Source: Guyanagaster necrorhizus
Taxonomy: Eukaryota; Basidiomycota; Agaricomycetes; Agaricales; Physalacriaceae
DNA: 64,000 bases
Assembly: GCF_019112545.1 (NCBI RefSeq)
Contig: NW_025064948.1
Location: forward strand, 84,764-148,763
Direction of reading: 5' to 3'
This document shows positions 1-11,061 of this stretch, one piece after another. A model generated the notes under the pieces. It was not told the origin of the DNA, did no database searches, and saw nothing but the letters and a program-made list of their open reading frames with translations. How positions within the stretch are numbered: the first letter of the stretch is position 1; the number at the start of each line of letters is the position of its first letter. A program made the translations under genes and the position numbers.

Positions 1-199
1 TAATATTGAACAGGTCCATTCGTCTCCCGGAGTAAATGGAGGTATGTGAGGACCTTGGTCTTTTCACAATACTTGAGCCGAATGAGTTCGCATAGCAACC
101 ACGGACTTTGCGGTGGCGAAGTCAAAGCTTGAAAGAAGACAATGCCACCCTTGTCTTAGACAAAGTTGACTCGGAAGTGTTCGCCCCTTGTTCATTGGA

Positions 200-207
200 T
201 ATATAAA
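200..207 (+). promoter_or_regulatory. TATA box of the F-box gene at 289
   Basis: TATATAAA lies about 80 bp before the ATG at 289, a normal distance for a fungal core promoter. The leader between them is pyrimidine rich. That the box is used is inferred from spacing only. Confidence 0.5.
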
Positions 208-288
208 GAGCGTTCTCCTTTCGTCGATCTACAACGCTAGCAGTCTCCCCTATCACACCACGTCATTTACCTTCGAAAATACACCAGT

Positions 289-1614
289 ATGGCAGATATC
301 GAACAAGGACTTACCTCCAGTGGCACCGACCATATCAACACTCTCCCGAGTGAACTACTCGCCGAGATCTTTGCATACGGCGCTACAAACCCACGATATC
401 CATATCATATTATCATCCTCGGTAGGGTGTGCTGGAGGTGGCACGCCCTAACGCTAAACTTTCCTACCCTCTGGACGAAAATCTACATCCCTGTCAACGT
501 TGTCGTCAAAGGATGTTTGATCCACCGACCACGCTATGAGAGGACCGCAATTGACAAACAATGGTCCTCGAAATTGCGGGATACAGTGGAGCTCTACCTG
601 ACGAGGTCAAAGACGTGCATCATTTCGATCAACTTCGTCGAAGCTCTCTCACCCAGAAACTGGGGATGGGAGTATACGTTTTGGCAACTGTCCTTCGACA
701 AATTGGCAGGGTTGCTCCGCAAGCACATGCACAGATGCTACGAGCTTCATGCTTTCGTCGACGAATGCCCGCGCGTATACGATCTTCTCTCCGAGGCAAA
801 CTTGAAATTGCCATTGCTTGAGAGCCTTACACTCCCGAAACTCTTGGATCTCCCCTTTGTCCGATCCGCGACGAAACTCCATACGATACGAACCGAATTC
901 GTCGAAAAGGACCTCAAAGAATTGGCAGTCGAGAATGTGGAACTTGCAACCTGGACGCCTGGGGAAAATCTCATGTCCTTTCCCAAAGCCAAGGCCGTTA
1001 CGCTGCTCCCACCGCCGCCATGTTCGACAACTTGGCCGCACGCAAGAGTAATTGCGGTGACCGGCCGGATGTTCTGCAGTGACTTAGTCTCCAGTTTGAC
1101 AGTCGCAGGCACCAGAAATACGATGGTAAAAATTGAAGAGATGCTCTGTAAAGTTGAGTTTCCGAACCTTGAAATATTAAAACTCGTCCACTTTGATCGT
1201 ACGGGACCCCCTTTGCGCTTGAAATCCATATGCAGGCCGCTAAAGGGGACTTCGACAATGAAGCAGCTCGTGTTTCAGGGGTTTGCTATCCGTTTGCCGG
1301 ACATGCTGGACATACTCAGGATGGTTCCGCGCTTGACGTGTCTGAGTATCTACGACTCGCCATTCCCGCTCTTCGGACCGTACAGGCCAGTTTCGAACGC
1401 GCTTTTGGGAGCGTTGGCAGACACGAAAATAGTTCCCGATTTGGAGAGGCTCAATATCTTCTGGCGACATGATCTCGACATAGATGATAGTCTGGTCAAA
1501 CGTTTGCTCGACACGCGACGAGATCGTCTTATTGATGTTGTAGCACGCCAGGACCACGTAACACCACATATAGTGTGCTCCCGTATCATATGCGCAGCAA
1601 TCCATGAGACATAG
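289..1614 (+). CDS. F-box domain protein, single exon
   Basis: An uninterrupted 441-residue frame begins at an ATG with a TATA box upstream. Residues about 17-60 form an F-box-like domain: the LPSELLAEIF helix, then VCWRWHALTLNFPTLW, the usual basidiomycete pattern. The rest contains scattered leucine-rich strands (for example LEILKLVHFD and LTCLSIYD) as in substrate-binding repeats of these proteins. By family knowledge the F-box binds Skp1 in an SCF ubiquitin ligase and the C-terminal part selects the target; the target is unknown. No intron is needed. Such genes are expanded in Agaricomycetes, and several relics occur in this window. An open frame of 221 codons runs antisense across its 3' end and beyond. 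Confidence 0.85.
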   Translation: MADIEQGLTSSGTDHINTLPSELLAEIFAYGATNPRYPYHIIILGRVCWRWHALTLNFPTLWTKIYIPVNVVVKGCLIHRPRYERTAIDKQWSSKLRDTVELYLTRSKTCIISINFVEALSPRNWGWEYTFWQLSFDKLAGLLRKHMHRCYELHAFVDECPRVYDLLSEANLKLPLLESLTLPKLLDLPFVRSATKLHTIRTEFVEKDLKELAVENVELATWTPGENLMSFPKAKAVTLLPPPPCSTTWPHARVIAVTGRMFCSDLVSSLTVAGTRNTMVKIEEMLCKVEFPNLEILKLVHFDRTGPPLRLKSICRPLKGTSTMKQLVFQGFAIRLPDMLDILRMVPRLTCLSIYDSPFPLFGPYRPVSNALLGALADTKIVPDLERLNIFWRHDLDIDDSLVKRLLDTRRDRLIDVVARQDHVTPHIVCSRIICAAIHET

Positions 1615-1905
1615 AGCAAAGAAATAGTTTGTAGGGTCGCGAGTAGAAATCAGTGCCGGACAGCTTTTAGTTTCTTTTGAAAACAATGTTCTCCCAGTGA
1701 GCTCGATTTTCCTAGAGAATAGAAACTGCGGTGCTTTTTCCAGCTCAGAGAATGTGTGGAAATCGTAGGTCACCAGGACAGTCTTGACTTGTGCAGCGAG
1801 GATGCTTGTCGGGCCGGGGACCGACAGATTTTGAATTGATCGACCGGCCCTCAAGCGCCTGATTACCCTCTCCGGGACGTCGGTCCATCGAGTTCTTTTT
1901 AACAT
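1240..1905 (-). CDS. Antisense open frame, possible coding segment
   Basis: A 221-codon frame starts at an ATG (1905) and overlaps the 3' third of the F-box gene on the opposite strand. The part outside that overlap (about 1905-1615) has a protein-like composition, with stretches such as SVPGPTSILAAQVKTVLVTY and STRDPTNYFFAL. The overlapped part may be only a shadow of the F-box gene, so a real exon could end near 1614. I do not recognise the family. It could be a fragment of a degraded gene or a genuine convergent gene; evidence is composition alone. Confidence 0.22.
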   Translation of the reverse strand: MLKRTRWTDVPERVIRRLRAGRSIQNLSVPGPTSILAAQVKTVLVTYDFHTFSELEKAPQFLFSRKIELTGRTLFSKETKSCPALISTRDPTNYFFALCLMDCCAYDTGAHYMWCYVVLACYNINKTISSRVEQTFDQTIIYVEIMSPEDIEPLQIGNYFRVCQRSQKRVRNWPVRSEEREWRVVDTQTRQARNHPEYVQHVRQTDSKPLKHELLHCRSPL

Positions 1906-2039
1906 AAGTGTCTTGCATAGACTGAAGTGATGGCTTGTATCTGAATGTGCTTCTTTTTCTCTTTGTTCCTGCGTTGTCTTATCGAATGAACATATGCTGC
2001 TATAGAACTACGATGTTTTTGAATCATTGAGGTACACGA

Positions 2040-3167
2040 CTAAGGGGAAGCATTCTGCCGATGCCAACTGAACCACACGCCTTTGTTTTGACTGCAAGTC
2101 CTGTAGAGTTCACTGTCATTGTATCTACGCCAGCGATCCAACATGCAACTGAGTCCTTCGGTATCGGCCGGCGATCTGGGGTCGAAGTTCCGGTCATCGT
2201 ATCGTGACGCTGAAGACGAAAACATGACATTGCGTCGGAGACAACACTCAGCACATATTTCTACGGCCTGTCTCGTTTCAATGTCATCATAAGAGTCCAA
2301 TCTTGACAGTCCGCTACATGCTGAAGGGTAAAGTTATAAGATTCTACAAATGGAGGAGGATAAAGACAGAGAGGGAGAGACCAACCTTTTTGAGCGCTTG
2401 CAAGTAGGAACATCGTCGTTGAATGTAGGATTCCTTTTCATCTTCCGGTAAGGAGAGATAGCAGTCTTTCACCTGCTCAAAATCACGTCGGAGAAACACG
2501 GTATGTTCACCGGTCGTTCGTTCTCGTCCTTGCGAAGACATCAGCAACGATAGGACAGCAAAAGGGAAAGATTCACATACTCTTCTTCATCTTGGTGGGA
2601 ATGAGAAACAGGATACGAGATGCGAGGAAGTACTCTTTGCTATTCTCGTTCTTTGGGAAGACCGCAGCGTCAGAGATGATCCTAACGACACGAATCTGAG
2701 GGGGGATTCGACGACAATTCGCAAAGACAGTCATTTACTCATTTTTCGTGCAGGCGCTACAGGTTCGAACACGAAAGAGGAAATCAATCCTGCGGATCCC
2801 AGTTTTGGAGCAAAACTACCACCAGGCACACGCGGGTGAGACCACTACTAACTTTGCAACAGCACAGACGTACGTGGCAAGTAGAATCGAAAGCAAGATT
2901 TGCCCATGCAGGTTCTGAAACTCCTGGGGGTGGACCGGGAAGCTTGGGAATATCTGAGCGAGCGACCCGCCATACGATTTCCGACGATCGGCTCATCAGT
3001 ACGGAACGAAACTGTGAATTTGCACGAGAGAGACGAAGTAGGTCGAAAGGGTGCAATAATTTGAATACCTTGATAAGCGAAACTAGATCACGTACTAGCT
3101 ATCGAGGAAATAGTATATATCCCACCTCGAACCATAGCTCCAAAGGAAGATTCATAAAGTTCTTCAT
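2040..3167 (-). pseudogene. F-box protein gene with zinc-finger-like motif, probably decaying
   Basis: Exons can be placed at 3167-3126, 3068-2874, 2815-2739, 2695-2581, 2528-2386 and 2320-2040. The product starts MKNFMNLPLELWFE, continues VFKLLHPFDLLRLSRANSQF (an F-box), then SDIPKLPGPPPG and the cysteine pairs CHFC and CSAC around an RVRTC strand, and later ALKK-HVADCQDW. This order is typical of a large Agaricomycete F-box family that has a CxxC pair after the F-box. Two defects are visible. The 2739/2695 joint does not keep the best frame, and after HVADCQDW the likely frame (DSYDDIETRQ) is shifted by one base. It may be a pseudogene, or I may have mis-set a splice site. The role would be SCF substrate recognition. 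Confidence 0.6.
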
Positions 3168-5956
3168 TGAACTTGAGTTTGCCCGTGATATCTTTACAAG
3201 ACGAGAGTTTTTATTGTTGTAATTCACGTCGGATATGACCCGCCTAGGCGCCATAGCGTCTGCTCAAAGGATTCTGACAAACGGAATGATGTGGTCGAGC
3301 CGGAAGGAGCGACGGGCACGTGCATAGGTCCACTTTGGGCATCACCGTCGAACTTCCATGATTGACTACATAATATCGTTTCGACAGTGTTGATGTATAT
3401 TATACATGCAAATATAATAACCAATTTTAAAATTTCGAAGCTCAAGCTGGTTGAACAGCAACTTCGACGCCTCTGAGTCGCTCTCAAGCACTGCATCCTC
3501 TCTTCCCTCAGTGATTCTACAACAACCAGAGCACCCAAATCACTGGAGACGGATAAAGGAAATCACGAGGCTAGTGACATGGACCTTCGCCAAAGTCGTC
3601 TCATAATGACAAGACTGTGAAACACTCAAGTCAGCGCCGCTACGGAGCTCCTGGATACTTACCAGGTCGTTTCTAGTTGAGGCGAGCAAACAGAACAAGA
3701 AGGATCAATCAACATCGAAGGACATTATTCGATCGACTGGATTGGATACTAGATGGGTCGGAGCCGACATCGCCGGACAGCAAGACGTGAACGCAGTGTG
3801 AACCAGACAAAGATGACCTAATGAGATCCGTTGTTTCCCGACTACGTGCTAGGACGAAGTCCATTCTGGCAGATTTGGAAAGCTTCTAGTGGTTGACAAT
3901 GGTCAGCTGAGTAAATAAGGGCGATCATTATTACCCTCTGACTTCCGGAGTTATACTAAGCGAAACCATGTGTGATCGTTTGATCGTTCGCAATCAAAGC
4001 TATCGTTGATCGTTTGGGGGTGCAAGTGACATGGTCTCGCACATTCTCTGTCTTGAATGAATATTGGATGCTGATAAATACACCGCAAACGATTCCGAGC
4101 TTTTTGGACTGCGAACTCGCCGATTCGGATCACGGTTATGCTTAGCGCAAAGGTTCCATGACGCTATACGATACGTAGCTTGACTTTGACCCTTTCAAAC
4201 ATCGCGCCATTTACTTTTAAACGTTGCGATGAGTTTGATTTGAGGGGTAATGCAGAAGAGAAGATATCATAGGTGACCTTAAATAAGGGAGTTTAGTGGG
4301 GCATTCATGGTATCGAAGTGGAAGGATGTGGCCAATGGCACCACAAGAACGCCGACTGCGGAAACACAGTCTAACTGCATGGGAAGAAAGAACACAGTCA
4401 GGCCCCCACCCCCGGAGTGAAAGGCCCACTTCGACTGCGGGGCGTGCCAAAGCGGCCCTGTTTCGACTGCGGGAAAAAACTCCGATAAAAGGATATGAAG
4501 TGAACGAAGCCAATCTTAATGAAAAGAGAGCGAAGACGCGTGTTGCGTTCGCGGGAGAACATGCCCCATAGAAGGGAAGCCAGGGCTTGCTGCGGCTTTG
4601 CTTCGTTTGAGCGTCGAACGTCACGTTCTCCGCAATGCCTGTGTATGCAATTTTCCTTCAATGGACCAACAACGCAGAAGGAAGAGATACGTACGACAAC
4701 TGAGGAGACGCCATCGGCCCCTCGACCGCTTCAAGCTCGAAGTTCGGCTGTTATTTGAGGGCATCTTGCCTGGCCTGCATTTATGCTACCGGTTCTCTTT
4801 GATCGTACGGAGTGGTTACAAGCCGGGTAACCAGGCACGCATCTCCTGGCCCTTTCAGCAGTAGGCATATTTGCGCCCTTTTAAGTGTAATTAATTCGCC
4901 ACTGCTAGAGTGGTCATCGAGTTATCGCGGATTCCGTCGACGATCTCGTATCATTTTGTGCTTGGGTCTTGCGCCTGACACCGATAGCGGGCTGCAGCAT
5001 GAGTTCTCGGGGCATGCGAGAATTAATATGGGCGTCAGCATTCGGAGGGCCAATAAAGTTAAACGCGTGCTGCGCGAGCATAGCATTTCTTGGAAGCGTC
5101 AGTTATACGTTTACATGCCATCGGCGACACGTTTGACTCCGATGTTGCTAACATTAACCTAATTGTCCATTACAGGGTGCAACCCGGCACTAGCAGTATT
5201 CAGTCAGTGCCAAAATGAGAGGGCGAGGTGATCAATTATCTCACAAGCTTGGACCCTCTTCTGCGGACAGAACTCTGCTGCGTACATCATTAACTACGCC
5301 TTATAAAGGGCGCAATGTTCCACCGGGGCACCATGATGCTACAGCACAATAAGCAGAGCACAGCTGCGATAAGCTGAGTTCGGCGGCAGCCTTAGGGGAA
5401 TTACGAGAATACGCGTCAAGGCGCCGCCACCATCTATACCTGGAATAATTGTTGAACGTGAACGCGTGAACCTTTGGTAAGGAGTTATGAAATTTGAGTC
5501 TGGTTCCAACGCAGACGACGAAAATTCACCCAAAAAAATTTTTTAAATCAAGGGCGGGGGGATACGAACAGAACCTGATGCAGGCAGATAGAAAGAATGC
5601 TCAGATGGAAAACCGCAGCCAAAAACGCACCTTCTACTTTGTACTAGCAAAACTGCGCTTGGCGTTCCGTAAGTCGTGGAGAGAGGAAGGGTCGGCAAAG
5701 TCCGAGCTTTAAACATTCAGACCGAAAGCCGAACATAACTATCAACAAACCAGTCGAGCTGAATGCAACAGGCATCGACTTCAGTATCTATATATTTTTG
5801 TAAGCAACTTTCCCCCCACTCGTAACTGCTAAAGATATTGAAATGTTTGCATATAGCTTCGTACCTAGATCGCCGAAGCCTTGTCTGCAGACAACCGGAT
5901 GTTTTCGTATCCTCACTCATGCACAGTGAAGAACCCTTATCGGACTCTGATAAAAT
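3168..5956. other. Gene-poor stretch, no confident gene
   Basis: No family is recognised. The stretch holds several short open frames that overlap on both strands. At 4217-4864 three arginine-rich frames overlap (both strands), which looks like composition rather than coding. A run of A then T occurs at 5531-5545. Confidence 0.5.
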
Positions 5957-7560
5957 ATGGATACAAAAAGACCATCATCATCTTTGAACGCGATATCTCA
6001 TTCATCAACAAAAAATCGCTTCGCTCATCAATCAACGAGATATCCTGCGTCAACAGCTACTCAGATCCAAATCTGTTCTTTCACCCATCCGCCGCGTTCC
6101 TCGAGACATGATAGAAATCTTCTCCCATACTATCCATCCATCAGCCAGCAATACAAACGTTCGCCAGGGTCTCTAGCCGCTATGCCGCGTCTCTTCATCC
6201 TGGCGCGAAATCCTACTGAACGCTCCTTCCTTGTCGTCTACCATCATTCTGGCTCCACCGTACACCTTCCCACATTCCAAAGCCATCCTCGCAGAACACC
6301 TTCGTCACTTCAAGAGCCACCCTTTGAGGTTGACAATATCACAGGAGAAGCACTTCACGGTCAATTTACGCTCCGAGTACAAAAATCTGTGATATGGTGC
6401 TCCGGACATCCACGCGCTGGCTTTTAGCAAACCTGAATTTGTAATCCACCTATGCTCGGGATCTACATTCTCTGTGCGGATATCTGCCGTTATTAGAGGA
6501 GCTACACCTGACGCTCACGGTCTTCTGTTCTGAAACGGCGGCGTCTCATGACGCGGACACACAGTCTGTAGGTCGTGATATATTCTCTATTACACCTTTT
6601 TCTCCGCCGAGCAAGCCTACCATTTCCGATCCGTCTCACACCCCGGAACGGAAGCCGCCTCACCCATTTGTGCTGCACCATCAGAAAATCTTACAGACAT
6701 CCAACACATCTTCCAAGCCCCCTTCTCTTATTGGATGCAAGCTGGAATCACGGAACGCTAGAAAAGTCTACGACGGGCCTCTCATTCGTGACGACAACAT
6801 TCAGGCCTTGCAGGTGAACGACACGGACATCCTACATGTCCTCACCCTCACGGCATTGACAAAATTGATACTCCGATTCGCAGACGACGACGACGACGCG
6901 GCGCGATCCCTGGTCGACTTCCCTCCGTAGATTATCATGCTCCCTCCTGGAACTCGGGTGTAGAACCCCAAGCTGGGGAGGACATACGTACGTCTGCCAA
7001 GTCTCGTTCAATACAACTGACGCAGTCGCACACTCCGCCATGTTCATCCCAGAAAATGTACGCTGTTAACTGCGGCAGCGTCGAAGAAACTGCATGGTCT
7101 TCGCGCATCCGCTGTTGCACTCGCGAGACTCCGGCTTCGGAGTACCAGGCCGGATCTTGGCGAATCACAAGCGCACTCGTATACTGTCTGTCTCTACGAA
7201 GGACTTTATCAGCACCAACATTCTCATCGCGTTAGGTCAGCTCGAGCAGACAGACCTCATGCCCCACCCCCTGCACTGGATCAACTTGAGATTCATTTCC
7301 ACCGATTCTTTGCACGCTTCTGGGGCCTCAGCCCATAGAAAGGCCATCCAGAAGATTGCCCACCGGCGCTATTATTGTACATCAATGACGCCCAAACGGA
7401 TGGCTGCGCGCGCCCATCATATTCCGCTGTGCGGTCATGAAATGGTGGGGGTCTGATCGAAATCCTGCATACATGGGGATTTGATGAACTCCAAGGTGCG
7501 GGACTAATAGAAGTCGAACCCGTATCGAAGGTATCACCACGCTACTGGATGGAGATGCAT
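5957..7560 (+). pseudogene. Degenerate F-box-like gene relic
   Basis: Protein-like pieces lie in different frames on the plus strand: LPLLEELHLTLTVFCSE at about 6487-6540, and VNDTDILHVLTLTALTKLIL followed by FADDDDDAARSLVDF near 6811-6925. These resemble the leucine-rich repeats after the F-box in basidiomycete F-box proteins. No intact F-box and no continuous frame can be built even with introns, so I call it a relic. The ends are approximate. Further frames at 7094-7456 may belong to it but are not recognisable. Confidence 0.35.
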
Positions 7561-8720
7561 TAGACGGACAGAGACAATGAGTAGTGGTCGTGTGGCGGCG
7601 CCAAGGAAGTGACTGAGGGGTATGTAAAGGAAACTGACGCGACGCAATACCAATTAGGGAGCCATGTGGAGAGCCGAAAATTAGAGAATAGGTGGACAAC
7701 TCGAGGGAAGACGAATCCAAAAGCAACGGTTTCGTAGGAATCAACGGCGAGTCGCCGGGATTTCACAATTCGAATCTTAATATCATCAGCGCTGTTACCG
7801 CAATCGAAGCGGAGCTGCATGGGCAAAGACCGTTTTATGAACAGCGGCCAACGGGTCCCCCTTCAAGTCGAGGACTTCTGGAGGACAACCGCTTAGGATC
7901 ATCACCCCGTAGAAAGAGAAGCTTTAATAACGGGGTCATTACGCCGCATACACAGACGTTGTTTGCAAGCCTTCACTCGATATCCCGTATTTTTGCCGAG
8001 GCGACAAGAATTATCAAATCGGATAAATATTCTAACGGGGATTAACCTCGCGTCGCTACCAATCCTCGTTTTTTAACTACAGAACCTGGGCGTCATTGCG
8101 CGGATAGAGCGACAATCAAGCTCCAACTTACTACGTCGAAGTCACCAGTATTGCATCGCGATTACGCGTAGGTCTTTAACTTGTTACCCTGAAATGACTG
8201 AGCAATGCTTATTAGGCTATCGGCGACTAGAAATAGAATCGCTGATCTACAGGCAACTCGTAATCGTTATATGTAACTGAAAGAAATGCACGCCCCCCGC
8301 GAAACAACGGGAATCCACAATTGAAACCATCTTCGAAGTCGATGGGTCGCCTCGAGGCAGCAACTGTCGAATCCGGAGACGTATCTCGCGTCTTCTTACC
8401 GGTAAATTCAATCTGCGAAATCGCCAAAGCAACGTAAAACTGTCAAACGTCGGAGACCTGGCGCCCTGGATTAAGTGAAAATCCGTAAGGAGGCGAGTGG
8501 TCGTTTTCTAAAGTAGTATGCGGTGATGTAGAATGGATATTGATAGAGAATACAGGTAAATGGTGGTATACTTCAATTAATACAACAGCAAAACGCACGT
8601 ACAGCCCGTGTCCAAGATGGAATGAAACCAAGAAAATTCCGATCCATCCAAAATATACATCCCAAGCACTACTAGGAGGGATACGACATCACAGCAGGTT
8701 GGGAAGGTACCCGATGTCAG
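7561..8720. other. Intergenic region, nothing recognised
   Basis: Only short overlapping frames are present (for example 7692-8045 on the plus strand). None has a recognisable motif or a plausible exon chain. Confidence 0.5.
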
Positions 8721-9386
8721 TTAGTATACCGCCACCCGACCGATTACCCCCCACCCCATCCCCGCACTTTCCTCCCACTCCTCCTTCAGTCCCACTCCAA
8801 ATCCGACCCCCAGAATGACGGCGGGCCCAGGAAGCCTAGGCTTCCACGACCAGTCCTTGGGATGGTACGGAGTCATCCCTACGTGCGGATCGTAGGAATC
8901 CCTCTCGTCGTAGGGACCGGGTGAGACGGGGAGAGCGGGACACGAGACATGCCCCGAGAGAACGACGTTGTAGGTGCGCAGAGAGTATGGAATCCAGACA
9001 GTGGGGGAAGGAGCGCGACGGCGCCGTTTGGCCTGAGAAGACGGCGAAGAGCGCATCGGCGGCGTCGGAGAGGGCGTTCCCGACGAGCGCGCCGGCAGAG
9101 AAGCATTAACCGGCTTCAGTATGCATCGCTTAACGTGCCGGTTGAGATTGGACGCAACTCCAAAGCGTCGTCCGCACGTTTCGCATTGGTACGCTGAATT
9201 CCAAAAATACATCAACATTTTCTTTTTCTAAAAAAAAAAAAAAGAGCACAAAACGACATGATGATCTTCACCTTTCTCTCCCGTGTGCACCAGAAGATGT
9301 TTCTTTAATGTACTCGGTCTGTCGAAGCGCTTGTGGCACATTGTACAGGCATGCTTGCGTTCTCTGCCATCGTGAGGACTGTCCAT
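8721..9386 (-). CDS. C2H2 zinc-finger protein, two fingers
   Basis: Two exons (9386-9272 and 9193-8721) joined over a 78-bp phase-1 intron with a long T tract give 195 residues. Finger 1 is CTMCHKRFDRPSTLKKHLLVH (C-x2-C-x12-H-x3-H) followed by the TGEK linker. Finger 2 is CETCGRRFGVASNLNRHVKRC, with Cys in the last ligand position. The C-terminal part keeps a pattern I associate with one basidiomycete family: RRRRAPSPTVWIPYSLR, then ERDSYDP, then PYHPKDW and LPGP. The protein is presumably a nuclear DNA-binding regulator, targets unknown. The start is set at the ATG 12 codons before the first finger because a palindromic TATA element lies about 65 bp upstream. A longer N-terminus in an upstream exon is not excluded. 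Confidence 0.85.
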
Positions 9387-9450
9387 TACCAGTACGGAGT
9401 GGAAAAAAAAACAATAGTGGGGATGCTGGACACCAGGTCGAGGCTTATAA

Positions 9451-9460
9451 CTTATATAAG
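9451..9460 (-). promoter_or_regulatory. Palindromic TATA element before the C2H2 gene
   Basis: CTTATATAAG, a perfect palindrome, lies about 65 bp before the ATG at 9386. It is the likely TATA box and supports the chosen start. Confidence 0.45.
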
Positions 9461-9617
9461 GGCGCCCCAAGGAAGAACTCTAGTACGCCACTTGCCATCG
9501 ATAATGTGCCTCGTGGCTGCGATCGTCGACACGCCACATCATGCAGGGGAGGACCATCGGAGTTGCGGCGGAGTAGCCCATCTTCTGGCCCCTTCTTTCA
9601 GAGATCACCTCAATTAG

Positions 9618-9968
9618 TTACCATGCGGTTCCGTGAAAAAGCTCCTTTTCGATTTCTCTAGATTTCACGCGTAGGACTTGAGTAACCGGGGCCTGGCTGG
9701 CTGCGACTTTCTGTTCTGTTTTTTGTCTGGTTTTGCCTGCCTCTGGGCTCGAACCACGTGTTGCTGGCGGCCATTTGACCGCCAAAGGGGAAAGACGGTT
9801 CTCGATACGTAGTTCTTCTATCTCAGGTATGGTGTATCGTGGTCTCCGTCTGCAAAGGTTCGTCCGTTTTATCACAGTTTGCTCCCAAGGTCGACAAAGG
9901 ACTCGACCAAGCAGACATTGACATTGGTACAACCTTAGGTCGTCAAAATCTTTGTGTAGCCTAAGCAT
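9618..9968 (-). CDS. Small unrecognised open frame
   Basis: A 116-codon frame, hydrophilic and basic with an acidic centre (PEIEELRIENRL). It lies directly upstream of the C2H2 gene on the same strand. I see no domain. It could be a 5' exon of a longer transcript or chance; only composition and length support it. Confidence 0.2.
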   Translation of the reverse strand: MLRLHKDFDDLRLYQCQCLLGRVLCRPWEQTVIKRTNLCRRRPRYTIPEIEELRIENRLSPLAVKWPPATRGSSPEAGKTRQKTEQKVAASQAPVTQVLRVKSREIEKELFHGTAW

Positions 9969-10696
9969 TCCTTATCGGACATTCCGTTCCTTCACGGGCA
10001 TTTCTTTCATTGTAAACTCATCGGCATTCGGGATTCGCGGCAGGATCTTCCCACTGCTCGGTGTCTAAAGAGCTTCGGATGCACACGATATCCACCCTAC
10101 GCGGGAGATGTCTCAACAGCTTCTATCTTCACATGACGGAACCACATTCCAAATTCTCGTGAAGCGATAACTTGAATCTATGTCTCAATGTCAACGCTCT
10201 CAGGATGATTGATAGATAAACTATCTAGACTCCACTGCGTGGGCAATAGCGAACGGTCTGTATTCCTACCTCTGGGAACGTCCAATTCAATATACGAGGC
10301 GTGGATCACTTTGGGATTTACTTCGCGTTCCCGTTCCCACTCCCGACTTCGTGGGTATGTAATAACACTGCGCTCCGATCTCAGCACCCTGAGGGGTCAG
10401 TTTATCGTTTCTCTGGGTCAGGAACGCACAATGACAAGGGTCATCAATTTTGCTTCGCTTTTTTTTTTCTTTGCCATGGCAAATTTCGGCTTCTGATGAT
10501 CAGCAAAGCAAAGCATCAGATTTATGGCACCGAGAACGCGAACATCAAATTCTGCGAAAACACGTCTTAGCGGCGGAGGGTGAAATTCCTGAGGGGTGTC
10601 GAGAGGTTCAGCCAACGCCCACCGTCGGACCTTTCGGATTCCCTCCTATTTATAGTCAAGTGTTTCACGATCGCTACCATATTTCATTTTTGTCGT
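9969..10696. other. Intergenic region, nothing recognised
   Basis: Short overlapping frames only, with a T-rich run at about 10457-10470. Confidence 0.5.
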
Positions 10697-10735
10697 ACCT
10701 CAGTCTTTTACTAGCATTCGGGTGAAGACTGAGGT
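10697..10735. repeat. Hairpin repeat, copy 1
   Basis: Inverted repeat with 11-bp perfect arms: ACCTCAGTCTT at 10697-10707 and AAGACTGAGGT at 10725-10735. The loop contains ACTAGCATTCGGG. It is followed at 10784-10799 by ATCGTTGTTTACTAAC, which recurs after copy 2. Confidence 0.75.
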
Positions 10736-10811
10736 ATGTTTTCACTTACTTCACACATTAACACAACACTTATAACTACCTAGATCGTTGTTTACTAACA
10801 GGTACATTCAA

Positions 10812-10862
10812 TTCAGTCTTTTACAACCATTCAGGTAAAGACTGAGATCGTTGTTTACTAAC
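10812..10862. repeat. Hairpin repeat, copy 2, with shared 16-mer
   Basis: A second, slightly diverged copy of the hairpin: CAGTCTTTTAC pairs with GTAAAGACTG around a similar loop (AACCATTCAG). It is immediately followed by ATCGTTGTTTACTAAC (10847-10862), identical to 10784-10799. The unit is therefore a local direct duplication just upstream of tRNA-Val. Confidence 0.7.
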
Positions 10863-10952
10863 GAGGGGCCCGCGGTACATTGCGGACTGATTATCTCTAT
10901 ACTTACTTCTTGCATCACGATCCAGAGAAAAATAAAAATTCTGAAGTTGTCG

Positions 10953-11026
10953 GGGTCGATGGCGTAGTTGGTTATCGCATCTGTCTAACACACAGAAGGT
11001 CCTCAGTTCGAACCTGGGTCGACTCA
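10953..11026 (+). tRNA. tRNA-Val (AAC)
   Basis: The 74 nt fold as a canonical tRNA. Acceptor GGGTCGA pairs with TCGACTC (one G-U). The D stem is GCG/CGC, the anticodon stem TCTGT/ACAGA with loop CTAACAC (anticodon AAC), and the T arm CTCAG-TTCGAAC-CTGGG. The discriminator is A, and a T7 run follows within about 25 nt as a pol III stop. It has no intron. Two degenerate relatives occur at 17555 and 61597. Confidence 0.85.
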
Positions 11027-11061
11027 CTATTCTCTTATTTTGATGATTTTTTTCATGAACT

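Noticed and set aside
649..1229. Minus-strand open frames of 130 and 160 codons
   Set aside because: They lie entirely inside the F-box coding frame on the other strand and show no own motif; they are shadows.
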